Made by a program: the position numbers and the translations under genes
Assembly: GCF_002007605.1 (NCBI RefSeq)
Contig: NZ_CP019799.1
Coordinates: forward strand, 868,001 to 932,000
Direction: 5' to 3'
Origin: Cellvibrio sp. PSBB023
Lineage (GTDB): Bacteria > Pseudomonadota > Gammaproteobacteria > Pseudomonadales > Cellvibrionaceae
DNA length: 64,000 nt
Shown: positions 46,466 to 56,015 of the stretch, piece after piece
How positions within the stretch are numbered: position 1 is the stretch's first letter
Layout: each line of letters opens with the position of its first letter
Notes under the pieces: generated by a model
Told to the model about the DNA's origin: nothing
Databases searched by the model: none
The model's input: only the letters and a program-made list of their open reading frames with translations

Positions 46466-48694
46466 ATGGCTCTACCAACGTTCAATCAATTCAATAACTT
46501 TAACGGCAGGGCCGCGCTTGGTTCATTGCGTGGCATGGGGCGTGGCAATTTGGGGATTCCCTTTTTGCTGATGATGTTGTTGGCAATGATTATCCTGCCA
46601 ATCCCGCCCTTGTTATTGGATATGTTTTTTACCTTCAATATTGCCTTGGCACTGGTTGTGTTATTGGTATCCATCTATTCAATGCGCCCGCTGGATTTTG
46701 CGGCTTTCCCGGCAATTCTATTGATTGCAACCTTGTTGCGCCTTGGTCTGAACGTCGCGTCTACCCGCGTGGTATTGCTGGAAGGGCATGAGGGTGGTGA
46801 CGCGGCGGGCAAGGTCATCGAAGCCTTTGGTGCTGTGGTAATTGGCGGAAATTTGGCGGTCGGGATAGTGGTGTTCATTATTTTGATGATCATCAACTTC
46901 GTAGTAGTGACCAAGGGTGCGGGTCGTATTTCAGAGGTGAGTGCGCGTTTTACCCTGGACGCCATGCCCGGTAAACAAATGGCGATTGATGCGGATTTGA
47001 ATGCAGGCTTGATTGATCAGGATCAGGCGCGCACACGTCGTCAGGAAGTGGCCTCCGAAGCGGATTTTTATGGCGCGATGGACGGTGCGAGTAAGTTTGT
47101 ACGCGGCGACGCCGTTGCCGGCATCATGATTATGTTTATCAATATTGTTGGTGGTCTTGCTATTGGCATGGCACAGCACGGTTTGCCCTTTGGTGAAGCC
47201 TTTGAGAAATACACCATCCTTACCATTGGCGATGGATTGGTTGCACAAATCCCCGGCTTATTGCTGTCTGTGGCATCCGCCATTTTGGTAACTCGTGTCA
47301 ATAGCTCGCAGGAAATGGGCGCACAGGTTGTCAGTCAAATGTTTGCATCGCCCAAGGCGCTGGCGGTGTCTGGCATCATGCTGATTGTGATGGGTTCTAT
47401 TCCCGGTATGCCCCATGTTGCATTCTTGGGCTTGGGTATTATTTGTGCGGCACTGGCCTATTACATTCATTGGCGCAAGCAGCAGCCAGCCGTGGTTGAA
47501 GACAATTCCTTTATCCCCGCAGGCACCCGTGTAGCGAGTGATATGCCGGCAGCTGGCGTGGCAGCGGGCAGTGCAAACCTTGCACCACAGCGCAGTGCGC
47601 CTGCGTTGCCTCCCGGTACACCGGAATCGCCGGAACTAGGTTGGGATGATGTGCAGCCTGTCGATGTCATCGGCCTGGAAGTTGGCTATCGCCTGATTCC
47701 AATGGTGGATAAAAATCAGGGCGGGGAACTGCTGGGGCGGATTAAAGGTGTCCGTAAGAAACTCTCGCAGGAGATGGGCTTCCTGATTCCCTCAGTACAT
47801 ATTCGTGACAACCTCGACCTGAATCCCACGGGTTATCGCATTAGCCTGATGGGCGTGTCCATGGCAGAAGCTGATGTTTACCCGGATCGCGAGTTGGCGA
47901 TTAATCCCGGGCAAGTCTTTGGTTCGCTGGATGGTTTAAAAACCAAAGATCCCGCCTTTGGTTTGGATGCGGTCTGGATTAGCCCCAATCAGCGCGAACA
48001 GGCACAAACCCTGGGCTATACCGTGGTTGACCCAAGTACTGTTGTGGCGACCCATCTCAACCAGATTCTGCAACAGCACACCTTTGAATTGCTCGGCCAT
48101 GAGGATGTGCAGAAATTGCTGGACATGCTGGCCAAATCATCACCCAAGTTGGTGGAAGAGTTGGTGCCCAATACCCTGAGCATCAACGTGCTGTTGAAAG
48201 TATTGCAAAACCTGCTGCGCGAGCGGGTGCCCATTCGCGATATCCGCTCCATCGCCGAAGCCTTGGCGGGCAGCGGTATAAAGAGTCAAGATCCCGCCGC
48301 TTTAACCGCGATGGCCAGGGTCTCGCTCTGCCGCCAAATCGTACAAAACATCATTGGCAACGAGCGAAACCTGCCTGTCATCACGCTTGAACCCAGCTTG
48401 GAACAGTTATTGCTAAATACCGTTCAGCAGGCACAAAAAGCTGGCGCTGATGACAGTGCGTTCATTGAGCCAGGGTTAGCAGACCGGTTGCAGCAATCAT
48501 TAATCAGTGTTGCGCAAAAGCAGGAAATGGCGGGTCGCCCCTTGGTTCTATTGGTTGCTGCACCTTTGCGCCCCATGTTGTCCCGTTTTGTTCGTCACAG
48601 CGTTCCGGATATGCGTGTATTGGCTTATACCGAAGTGCCTGACAACAAACAAATCAGCATTGAGGCCAGTGTTGGTGCTGATAAAAACAGCTGA
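46466..48694 (+). CDS. flhA: flagellar export apparatus protein FlhA
   Basis: A 742-residue protein. The N-terminal half has about eight membrane helices with the FHIPEP-type region (VTKGAGRISEVSARFTLDAM, GKQMAIDADLNAGLID). The C-terminal half is the cytoplasmic docking ring (ISLMGVSMAEADVYPDRELA, VPIRDIRSIAEALAG). A Pro/Ala-rich linker lies near 355-390. The ATG at 46466 is preferred over the GTG at 46460. FlhA channels substrate-chaperone complexes to the gate. Confidence 0.96.
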   Translation: MALPTFNQFNNFNGRAALGSLRGMGRGNLGIPFLLMMLLAMIILPIPPLLLDMFFTFNIALALVVLLVSIYSMRPLDFAAFPAILLIATLLRLGLNVASTRVVLLEGHEGGDAAGKVIEAFGAVVIGGNLAVGIVVFIILMIINFVVVTKGAGRISEVSARFTLDAMPGKQMAIDADLNAGLIDQDQARTRRQEVASEADFYGAMDGASKFVRGDAVAGIMIMFINIVGGLAIGMAQHGLPFGEAFEKYTILTIGDGLVAQIPGLLLSVASAILVTRVNSSQEMGAQVVSQMFASPKALAVSGIMLIVMGSIPGMPHVAFLGLGIICAALAYYIHWRKQQPAVVEDNSFIPAGTRVASDMPAAGVAAGSANLAPQRSAPALPPGTPESPELGWDDVQPVDVIGLEVGYRLIPMVDKNQGGELLGRIKGVRKKLSQEMGFLIPSVHIRDNLDLNPTGYRISLMGVSMAEADVYPDRELAINPGQVFGSLDGLKTKDPAFGLDAVWISPNQREQAQTLGYTVVDPSTVVATHLNQILQQHTFELLGHEDVQKLLDMLAKSSPKLVEELVPNTLSINVLLKVLQNLLRERVPIRDIRSIAEALAGSGIKSQDPAALTAMARVSLCRQIVQNIIGNERNLPVITLEPSLEQLLLNTVQQAQKAGADDSAFIEPGLADRLQQSLISVAQKQEMAGRPLVLLVAAPLRPMLSRFVRHSVPDMRVLAYTEVPDNKQISIEASVGADKNS

Positions 48695-48750
48695 TGTGCT
48701 AATTAATTTCAATCGTTAATCAGGTGGCCCACCCAGGGCGGGAGTTGAAT

Positions 48751-50316
48751 ATGCAAGTCAAACGTTTCGTAGCTGCTGATATGCGCCGTGCGTTGGAATT
48801 GGTTCGCCAGGAGTTGGGGCCAGATGCAATTATTCTCTCAAGCAATCGCATCCCTGAAGGGGTTGAGTTGCTGACGACTATGGGGTCGGACTACGAATTA
48901 AAACAACTGCAAAATCGCCCCTTTGCGGACGCGACCTTTGCCCCCAGTGAACCGCTGTTGAGTGATGGCGATATCTCTCCGCGTATCCTGGAGCGTCAAC
49001 CAACACGCAAGGTTGCCCCGGTGATTACCCAGATTCCCGATCACCCCAACGTAGGCAAAACCGGCGTACAGTTGGCGGATGATATAGAGCGTGCGCGTTT
49101 GCGGATGATGGCAGCGCACAAGGCAGAGGAGTCGGCCAAAGAGTTTATGGTTGGTAAGAATACGGTGGTGAATGCCGGTATTCCGCGCCATACGCCCGTG
49201 CAGGCGAGCAGACCGAAAAAGGGGATGAGTGCAGCAGAACGTTATCCACTGGTGGATCCGGCTCCTATCAGCAAAGAGCCGAAACTGACACCGGAAGCGG
49301 CATCCTTCCGCGAAGCGCTGCTCAGCAATACCCGCAGCGCGCAGGATGCCAAAATTGAAGCCTTGTTGACCAAGGAAAAGCCCGCTCCGGCACTGGTTGT
49401 ACCGGTTGTAGATGGCCTGGATCAACATGCGCAATTGAGTGAGTTGCAGGCAGAAATCGCCGATATGCGCCTGTTGCTGGAGCAGCAATTGGATCGTCTT
49501 ACCGGCCAACAAACCATCGCCAACGACTCGCCCATTCTCGCCAGCATCGCTCGTCGTCTGGAACGCCTGAGCTTGCCCAAAGACGTTGTTGCCAAAGTGA
49601 TTAACGCCTGTACTAAAACCAAAACACTGAGCGAAGCCTGGCCCGATGCGCTGGCAAATCTTGCGCATCAGCTGCCGATCAATGGCCGCGATATTGTGGA
49701 TCAAGGCGGTATTTTTGCTTTTGTCGGCCCAACCGGTTCGGGCAAAACCACCACCATTGGCAAACTGGCGGCGCGCTATGTATTGCAGCACGGCGCCGAT
49801 AAGGTAGCGATTATCACCACCGATACCTACCGTATTGCCGCCCATGACCAACTGCGCTCACTGGCGCGGATTCTGCGCGTACCTGTGCGAGTTGTTGATG
49901 AAGCCAATCCGCTGGATACGGTTTTGCGCAGCCTACGTCACTGCTCACTGGTACTCATTGATACCGCGGGCTTCCGTCATGGTGATCCACATTTGAAAGC
50001 ACAGCTTAATGCTTTGGCTGCTCAACCGCAGGTAAAAACCTATCTGGTGATGTCATCCAACAGCCAGGCACAAATGTTAAAAGCCTCGGTCCATGCTTAC
50101 GGCGCTGCGCGCTTGCAAGGGTGCATCCTCACCAAGCTCGATGAAACAGCCAGTATCGGCGAAGCCTTGGGCGTGGTGATGCAAAGCCGCCTGCCAATTG
50201 CCTACACAACCGATGGGCAGGATATCCCCAAGAACCTGGATGTAGCGCGCGCGCATCAGCTAGTTGCCAGAGCAGTAGCGCTGCTTAAAACTAATCCGGC
50301 AACGGCGGTTTCTTAG
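48751..50316 (+). CDS. flhF: SRP-like GTPase FlhF
   Basis: A 521-residue protein: an N-terminal basic/variable B domain (MQVKRFVAADMRRALELVRQ ... ELGPDAIILSSNRIPEG), then N and G domains with P-loop GPTGSGKTTT near residue 328, the DTYRIAAHDQL motif, DTAGF and TKLDE. FlhF places the polar flagellum and recruits FliF. The ATG at 48751 after GGGCGGGAG is chosen. It is followed by fleN, its numerical-control partner. Confidence 0.95.
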   Translation: MQVKRFVAADMRRALELVRQELGPDAIILSSNRIPEGVELLTTMGSDYELKQLQNRPFADATFAPSEPLLSDGDISPRILERQPTRKVAPVITQIPDHPNVGKTGVQLADDIERARLRMMAAHKAEESAKEFMVGKNTVVNAGIPRHTPVQASRPKKGMSAAERYPLVDPAPISKEPKLTPEAASFREALLSNTRSAQDAKIEALLTKEKPAPALVVPVVDGLDQHAQLSELQAEIADMRLLLEQQLDRLTGQQTIANDSPILASIARRLERLSLPKDVVAKVINACTKTKTLSEAWPDALANLAHQLPINGRDIVDQGGIFAFVGPTGSGKTTTIGKLAARYVLQHGADKVAIITTDTYRIAAHDQLRSLARILRVPVRVVDEANPLDTVLRSLRHCSLVLIDTAGFRHGDPHLKAQLNALAAQPQVKTYLVMSSNSQAQMLKASVHAYGAARLQGCILTKLDETASIGEALGVVMQSRLPIAYTTDGQDIPKNLDVARAHQLVARAVALLKTNPATAVS

Positions 50317-50488
50317 CCAAAAAAAGTTATAACCCTATGATTTTTACAGTGAAACTGAAATTAATCGGATCTTTTTCCAAACCCTATCTATACTCAGTTC
50401 ACCATTAGAGTGCCAACAAACCGTGCTGTCAGTTTTCTGGCGTCAACATGGGCACACTTAAAAAGAATATGTTTGGAGTTACGTGTAG

Positions 50489-51313
50489 ATGAGCCAAGTG
50501 CGACCAGTACAAGTCATCGCTGTGTCCGGCGGCAAAGGTGGGGTAGGGAAGAGCAATATCTCCGTCAACCTCAGTATTGCCCTGGCAGAATTACGTCGTC
50601 GAGTTGTACTGCTTGACGCCGATTTGGGTCTAGCCAACGTGGATGTCCTGCTTGGCATTCGCGCCACCCATACTCTGGCAGATGTGCTGGCAGGCACTCA
50701 TTCGCTGACCGATGTATTGGTCACAGGGCCTGCGGGCGTGAAAATTGTGCCGGCATCGTCGGGTGTACAGCGTATGGCCGAGTTGAGCAGTGCCGAGCAC
50801 GTCGGGCTGATTAATGCCTTCAATGAGTTGTCAGACCAAGTGGATATTCTGGTGATAGACACTGCTGCTGGCATCTCCGACACCGTTGTAAGTTTTGTGC
50901 GCGCCGCCAATGAAGTGATTATTGTGGTGTGCGACGAGCCGTCCTCCATCACAGATTCCTACGCACTCATCAAATTACTCAACAAAGAATACGGTATGCA
51001 GCGTTTCCGTGTGGTCGCCAATATGACGCGCACCCAGCAGGAAGGCATGAATATGTTTAACAAACTCAATACGGTGTGCGAGCGTTTCCTGGACGTCACC
51101 TTGCAGTTTGTTGGTCAAATTCCCTTTGATGAAAACGTACGCAAAGCCGTGCAAAAGCAAAAAGCACTGCTAGAGTTTGCTCCAAGCTCCAAAGCGGCGG
51201 TGGCGATACGTGCCCTGGCGCAAGCGGTAGATAAATGGCCGCTGCCATATTCTCCCACTGGACGCCTTGAATTTTTTGTCGAGCGTTTGTTGCAGGCCGC
51301 GAATGCGCGTTAG
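50489..51313 (+). CDS. fleN: MinD-like ATPase FleN/FlhG
   Basis: A 274-residue ParA/MinD-family ATPase with deviant Walker A SGGKGGVGKSNIS (residues 13-25), LLDADLGLANVDVLLG and the switch region VIDTAAGIS. It limits flagellar number, in pseudomonads by binding FleQ and counteracting FlhF. It stands 172 bp after flhF, a gap with no obvious promoter, and ahead of fliA. Confidence 0.95.
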   Translation: MSQVRPVQVIAVSGGKGGVGKSNISVNLSIALAELRRRVVLLDADLGLANVDVLLGIRATHTLADVLAGTHSLTDVLVTGPAGVKIVPASSGVQRMAELSSAEHVGLINAFNELSDQVDILVIDTAAGISDTVVSFVRAANEVIIVVCDEPSSITDSYALIKLLNKEYGMQRFRVVANMTRTQQEGMNMFNKLNTVCERFLDVTLQFVGQIPFDENVRKAVQKQKALLEFAPSSKAAVAIRALAQAVDKWPLPYSPTGRLEFFVERLLQAANAR

Positions 51314-51428
51314 CAATACTTGTTCATGCAGTTGTTTATGACCCGCTATTTACGAGCCAATTATTTACGAGAAGGCGAGGCAGGGCTGCCACCAATTACG
51401 GCAGTTTTTGCTAAACAAAAGGTGTTCG

Positions 51429-52172
51429 ATGGCCGCAGTCAATGGTTTAGCCATGTACGATAAAAAGACCTTGCTTGATGCGCAGATCAATATCGAAGAT
51501 TACGCACCTTTGGTGAAGCGCATCGCCTATCACATGATGATGCGTATGCCTGCGTCCGTGCAGGTAGATGACCTTATTCAAGCAGGCATGATTGGCCTGA
51601 TTGAAGCCTCGCAAAAATACGATGCCTCTCGTGGCGCCAGCTTTGAAACCTATGCCGGTATCCGCATTCGCGGAGCCATTGTGGATGAAATGCGGCGCGG
51701 TGATTGGGTACCACGCTCGGTGCATCGCAATGCGCGCCGTATTGCCCGCGCCGTCGCCGTGGTAGAAGCGCGAACCGGGCGCGATGCAACCGATGCAGAA
51801 GTCGCCATTGAATTGGAAGTATCGCTCGAAGAATATTTTGAAATGCTGCAAGACTCCAACGGCAGCAGGTTATTCAGCTACGAGGAAACCTTTGGCGACG
51901 AAGACAGTAACATCGACGCCTCCGAACACAGCAGTGCCTTTGCCAGTCCGCTGGAAGGTGTACAGCGCGATGGGCTGAAAAAGGCCTTGGCAGAGGCTAT
52001 CGCACTCTTGCCCGAGCGCGAGCGTATGGTGCTTGCTCTGTATTACGATCAGGAGTTGAACCTCAAAGAAATTGGGTTGGTGCTTGGGGTGAGTGAGTCC
52101 CGTGTCAGCCAAATACACAGCCAGGCGGCGGCGCGCTTACGCCATCGCCTGGGTGGGTGGCAGCCAGCGTAA
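51429..52172 (+). CDS. fliA: flagellar sigma factor FliA (sigma-28)
   Basis: A 247-residue RNA polymerase sigma factor. Region 2 is AYHMMMRMPASVQVDDLIQA with GLIEASQKYDASRGASFETY, region 3 is IRGAIVDEMRRGDWVPRSVH, and region 4 is LNLKEIGLVLGVSESRVSQI. It directs flagellin, chemotaxis and motor gene transcription once FlgM is exported. The ATG at 51429 is preceded by AAAGGTG; a TTG at 51408 is unlikely. Confidence 0.96.
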   Translation: MAAVNGLAMYDKKTLLDAQINIEDYAPLVKRIAYHMMMRMPASVQVDDLIQAGMIGLIEASQKYDASRGASFETYAGIRIRGAIVDEMRRGDWVPRSVHRNARRIARAVAVVEARTGRDATDAEVAIELEVSLEEYFEMLQDSNGSRLFSYEETFGDEDSNIDASEHSSAFASPLEGVQRDGLKKALAEAIALLPERERMVLALYYDQELNLKEIGLVLGVSESRVSQIHSQAAARLRHRLGGWQPA

Positions 52173-52275
52173 AAGTGGGCAAAAAATAACCCAAGATGGC
52201 AAAAGTTTGTCTGGTTGAGTGAGTGGCACAGCAAATTAGTCTATGAATACAACAATTTGCGCTATGATTTGCAGT

Positions 52276-52302
52276 AAAAGTTGAAGATTTAAGTGCCGCT
52301 AC
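52276..52302 (+). promoter_or_regulatory. sigma-28 (FliA)-like promoter of cheY
   Basis: AAAAGTTG (52276-52283), 11 bases, then GCCGCTAC (52295-52302). The consensus is TAAAGTTT-N11-GCCGATAA; each half matches 6 of 8. It is 70 bp upstream of cheY, where a FliA promoter is expected. Confidence 0.6.
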
Positions 52303-52371
52303 TGGCCGAAGCTTTAACTCCTACTAGACTATGAATTAATAAAATTCCCTTCTGGGTGATTGGAGGTTGCG

Positions 52372-52755
52372 TTGGATAAGAATATGAAAATCCTGATTGT
52401 TGATGACTTTTCAACAATGCGGCGGATCATTAAAAACTTGCTGCGAGATTTGGGTTTTTCCAATACCCATGAGGCAGATGACGGTGTAACGGCACTGCCG
52501 ATGCTCAAAAGTGGTGATTTCCAGTTTCTGGTAACTGACTGGAACATGCCTGGTATGACCGGTATCGATTTGCTTAAAGCTGTTCGTGCCGACGAAAAAT
52601 TGCGCACTTTGCCGGTGTTAATGGTAACCGCAGAAGCCAAGCGCGATCAGATTATTGAGGCCGCCCAAGCGGGTGTGAATGGCTATGTCGTCAAGCCGTT
52701 TACCGCTCAGGCGCTCAAGGAAAAAATCGAAAAGATTTTTGATCGGGTCGGTTAA
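52372..52755 (+). CDS. cheY: chemotaxis response regulator CheY
   Basis: A 127-residue single receiver domain. The acidic pair is in [13 protein letters not shown], phospho-Asp56 in [13 protein letters not shown], the conserved Thr in MVTAEA and Lys in GYVVKPFT. CheY-P binds FliM to reverse rotation. The start is the TTG at 52372 (MDKNMKIL), placed about 5-7 bases after GGAGG. An upstream in-frame TTG at 52360 overlaps that ribosome-binding site. Confidence 0.96.
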   Translation: MDKNMKILIVDDFSTMRRIIKNLLRDLGFSNTHEADDGVTALPMLKSGDFQFLVTDWNMPGMTGIDLLKAVRADEKLRTLPVLMVTAEAKRDQIIEAAQAGVNGYVVKPFTAQALKEKIEKIFDRVG

Positions 52756-52789
52756 TTACCGTCGATTGAATAATAAATAAGGCTCTGCC

Positions 52790-53593
52790 ATGGCATCTGA
52801 AACCCAAACATCGTCCAACGACGAATTTGTTGTTGAATTGCGAGAGTGCGCAAAATTGCTTGCAGAAAAACTGCAGGGCAATGAGATCGAAGAAGCATCG
52901 GTCTTGATACAAACCATTACCCAGTCGCGGGATCGTCACATCTTCCAATCGGTGGGGCGTTTAACGCGCGGTTTGCACAACGCAATTGTCAACTTCAATG
53001 TCGACGCGGATTTAACCAAAGAACCACCCAAGATTGAAAACTCGGATATTCACGATGCGTCGAATCGCCTCAACTATGTGATTGAGCTGACTCAAAAAGC
53101 CGCTGAAAAAACCATGGATGTTGTGGACGAAGCGGCCCCCATTGCCATGAACCTGGGTCAAGAAGCCAGCGGCCTGCGCAGTGAATGGGCGCGTCTGAAA
53201 CGCCGCGAAATGAGCGCCGATGAATTCCGTCAGCTCTACGAGCGCATGGATGTTTTTCTGGGACAAATGGTCACAGGCACAGAGCAATTAAGTAAAAACT
53301 TACAAGATATTGTTTTGGAACAAGGCTTTCAGGATTTAACCGGGCAAGTATTAAAGCGTGTTATCGGGTTGATCAACGATGTTGAAAAAGACCTGGTGAG
53401 TCTGGTGCGAATTGCGGGGCAGGTGGAAGAAATTACCGGCCTTGCCAATGATCGGGAAACGGTCGAGCATGATTTGGAAATAATGCACAAACGCAAAACT
53501 GAAGCCGAAGGGCCACAAATTAACAAAGAGCGGGCAGATGTAGTATCCGGGCAAGATGACGTTGATGATTTGTTATCAAGTCTTGGTTTCTAA
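52790..53593 (+). CDS. cheZ: CheY phosphatase CheZ
   Basis: A 267-residue long-helix protein. The catalytic region with the essential glutamine is in DIVLEQGFQDLTGQVLKRV, and the C-terminal CheY-binding tail is DDVDDLLSSLGF. It dephosphorylates CheY-P. The N-terminal helix bundle includes RDRHIFQSVGRLTRGLHNAI. It lies 34 bp after cheY and 26 bp before cheA. Confidence 0.95.
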   Translation: MASETQTSSNDEFVVELRECAKLLAEKLQGNEIEEASVLIQTITQSRDRHIFQSVGRLTRGLHNAIVNFNVDADLTKEPPKIENSDIHDASNRLNYVIELTQKAAEKTMDVVDEAAPIAMNLGQEASGLRSEWARLKRREMSADEFRQLYERMDVFLGQMVTGTEQLSKNLQDIVLEQGFQDLTGQVLKRVIGLINDVEKDLVSLVRIAGQVEEITGLANDRETVEHDLEIMHKRKTEAEGPQINKERADVVSGQDDVDDLLSSLGF

Positions 53594-53619
53594 ACTGCAG
53601 GTCACTCGAGGAAAGTTGC

Positions 53620-55929
53620 ATGAGTTTTGGTGATGACGAGGATATTCTCCAGGATTTTCTGGTAGAGGCGGGAGAAATTCTCGAGCGCCTTAGCCAGCAA
53701 TTGGTCGATCTGGAGCAGCGCCCGGAAGATAAAGATTTGCTCAATGCGATTTTTCGGGGCTTCCATACCGTAAAAGGCGGTGCCGGTTTTCTGGCACTGA
53801 CGCCTATGGTGGAATGCTGTCATCTCACTGAAAATCTTTTCGATATTTTGCGCAACGGTAAACGCGCCGTCACATCAGAATTAATGGATGTGGTGCTGGA
53901 AGCGCTCGATATGGTGAATCAGCAATTTGAGCTGGTATCCCAGCGCGAAGAATTGCCGCCGGTGGAGCCCGCGTTGATCGCCGCACTTGAGCGATTGGTG
54001 TCATGCGAGGACCTGAACGAAACTGCAGCTGCTGAGGAGGTTGCACCTGTCGTGGAGGTAAGTGCTCCGGCAGCGCCACCAGTAGACACTGCGGTAGAAA
54101 CGCACAGTGTTGCCTCAGGTGATATCACCGATGCTGAGTTTGAACAATTGTTGGATGCAATTGCTGGCACTGCACCTGCGGCAGTGGCCACTCCGGTAGC
54201 AGCCACCGCGACCGGTACGGAAGAAATCACAGAAGATGAATTTGAAGCCTTGCTTGATCAACTGCACGGCAAAGGTAAAGGGCCGGGCGACCAAGTGCCT
54301 GCTGCTAGCGCTGCACCTGTCAGTGCGCCACCGGTAACAACCGGTGCATCCACTAACAATGAAATTTCAGAAGATGAATTTGAAGCCTTGCTTGATCAAT
54401 TGCATGGCAAAGGTAAAGGTCCTGGGGTAACTGACGCTTCACCTGCACCAACCACCCCCGTTGCTGCCGCGCCAGAAGCGCCAAAAAGCGCAGGTGATTT
54501 GATCAGTGATGATGAGTTCGATGCATTGCTCGACCAGTTACATGGCAAGGGAAAAGGGCCTGGCACTACTGGCACTGCACCAGCACCAGCCGCCGCAAAA
54601 CCGACGCCTAAAGTGGATGTGAAACCCAATGTGGTTAGCGCGACGCCTTCACCTGCACCCGCGCCCGCTAAAAAAGTAGAGCCGCCTAAACCAGTTGCCG
54701 CCAGTGCTGCTCAGGCACCAGCCGCCGATAAAGAAGCGCCGCAAGTCGAAACAACGGTGCGTGTGGATACCCAGCGCCTTGATGACATCATGAATATGGT
54801 GGGCGAGCTGGTATTGGTGCGCAATCGTCTGGTGCGATTGGGCAATGGCTCTACCAACGAAGCTTTGGTGAAAGCAGTCGCGAATCTGGATGTGGTGACG
54901 GCAGATTTGCAAACCTCGGTCATGAAAACCCGCATGCAACCGATCAAAAAAGTATTTGGTCGTTTCCCTCGGGTGGTTCGCGATTTGGCGCGTAATCTGC
55001 GCAAAGAAATTAATCTGGAATTGGTGGGCGAAGAGACCGACCTGGATAAAAACCTGGTTGAAGCACTTGCCGATCCACTGGTTCACCTGGTGCGCAACTC
55101 GGTGGATCACGGCATTGAATTCCCCGATGTGCGTGAAGCCAACGGTAAATCCCGCGTAGGGCAGGTTGTCTTATCGGCGGAGCAGGAAGGCGATCATATT
55201 TTGCTATCCATTAGCGATGATGGCGCCGGTATGGACCCTGTGAAGCTGCGCCGTATCGCTGTGGAAAAGGGCATGTTCGATGAAGATACTGCCAATCGTC
55301 TCTCCGATACCGAAGCCTACAACCTGATTTTTGCACCTGGCTTTTCCACCAAAAAAGAAATCTCCGACGTGTCCGGTCGCGGTGTGGGTATGGATGTGGT
55401 GAAAACCAAAATCACCCAACTGAACGGCACAGTGGAAATTAAATCTGAATTGGGCAAAGGCACGCGCTTTATTATCAAAGTGCCGCTGACATTGGCAATT
55501 ATGCCAACGCTCATGTTTATGCTTGGTCAGCAAACCTTTGCATTCCCCTTGGTGAGCGTGAACGAAATTTTCCATATGGATCTCACCAAGAGCCATATAG
55601 TGGATGGGCAGGATTGCGTTGCTATTCGCGATCAGGCTATCCCGCTGTTCTACATGAAAGATTGGCTGGTAAAAAATGCGTTTGGCCATCGACCCGATAA
55701 TGCGCATGTTGTGATTGTTACCGTAGGGTCGCGTCGTGTTGGCTTTGTGGTTGATCAGTTAATCGGGCAGGAAGAAGTAGTGATCAAACCTTTGGGCAAA
55801 ATGTTACAAGGGACACCTGGCATGGCCGGCGCAACCATTACCGGCGACGGTACTATCGCGCTGATTTTGGATATCCCCAGCTTATTGCGTCGCTATGCAA
55901 AAGGTTCTGCCAGTTGGGGTCATAGTTAA
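53620..55929 (+). CDS. cheA: chemotaxis histidine kinase CheA with internal repeats
   Basis: A 769-residue kinase. P1 carries His49 in FRGFHTVKGGAGFL. The next ~220 residues are Ala/Pro-rich and contain three near-identical repeats of (S/T)(E/D)DEF(E/D)ALLDQLHGKGKGPG plus one degenerate copy (DITDAEFEQLLDAIAG). P3 dimerisation follows (RLDDIMNMVGELVLVRNRLV), then the P4 ATPase (VRNSVDHGIE, SDDGAGMD, GRGVGMDVVKT) and the P5 CheW-like domain (VSVNEIFHMDLTKS). A canonical P2 CheY-binding domain is not obvious, and the repeat region occupies its position. Confidence 0.95.
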   Translation: MSFGDDEDILQDFLVEAGEILERLSQQLVDLEQRPEDKDLLNAIFRGFHTVKGGAGFLALTPMVECCHLTENLFDILRNGKRAVTSELMDVVLEALDMVNQQFELVSQREELPPVEPALIAALERLVSCEDLNETAAAEEVAPVVEVSAPAAPPVDTAVETHSVASGDITDAEFEQLLDAIAGTAPAAVATPVAATATGTEEITEDEFEALLDQLHGKGKGPGDQVPAASAAPVSAPPVTTGASTNNEISEDEFEALLDQLHGKGKGPGVTDASPAPTTPVAAAPEAPKSAGDLISDDEFDALLDQLHGKGKGPGTTGTAPAPAAAKPTPKVDVKPNVVSATPSPAPAPAKKVEPPKPVAASAAQAPAADKEAPQVETTVRVDTQRLDDIMNMVGELVLVRNRLVRLGNGSTNEALVKAVANLDVVTADLQTSVMKTRMQPIKKVFGRFPRVVRDLARNLRKEINLELVGEETDLDKNLVEALADPLVHLVRNSVDHGIEFPDVREANGKSRVGQVVLSAEQEGDHILLSISDDGAGMDPVKLRRIAVEKGMFDEDTANRLSDTEAYNLIFAPGFSTKKEISDVSGRGVGMDVVKTKITQLNGTVEIKSELGKGTRFIIKVPLTLAIMPTLMFMLGQQTFAFPLVSVNEIFHMDLTKSHIVDGQDCVAIRDQAIPLFYMKDWLVKNAFGHRPDNAHVVIVTVGSRRVGFVVDQLIGQEEVVIKPLGKMLQGTPGMAGATITGDGTIALILDIPSLLRRYAKGSASWGHS
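54222..54561 (+). repeat. threefold coding repeat inside cheA
   Basis: Three copies at about 54222-54288, 54361-54426 and 54499-54561, each roughly 63-67 bp. They encode the DEFEALLDQLHGKGKGPG unit and are separated by Ala/Pro/Thr-rich spacers. A degenerate fourth copy lies at 54121-54168. Copies 1 and 2 are nearly identical in DNA; copy 3 uses different codons. Confidence 0.85.
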
Positions 55930-56015
55930 TCCTAAAGCTCACCTGCAGTGTTCTGATGTATTAATACTCCAGCTGAAATTCTGTTCAATATTTTTCCCCT
56001 TGCGGAGTGCGATAG

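Noticed and set aside
48898..49851. A 317-codon minus-strand frame opposite flhF
   Set aside because: It is antisense to a confidently identified gene, has no ribosome-binding site and an implausible composition.
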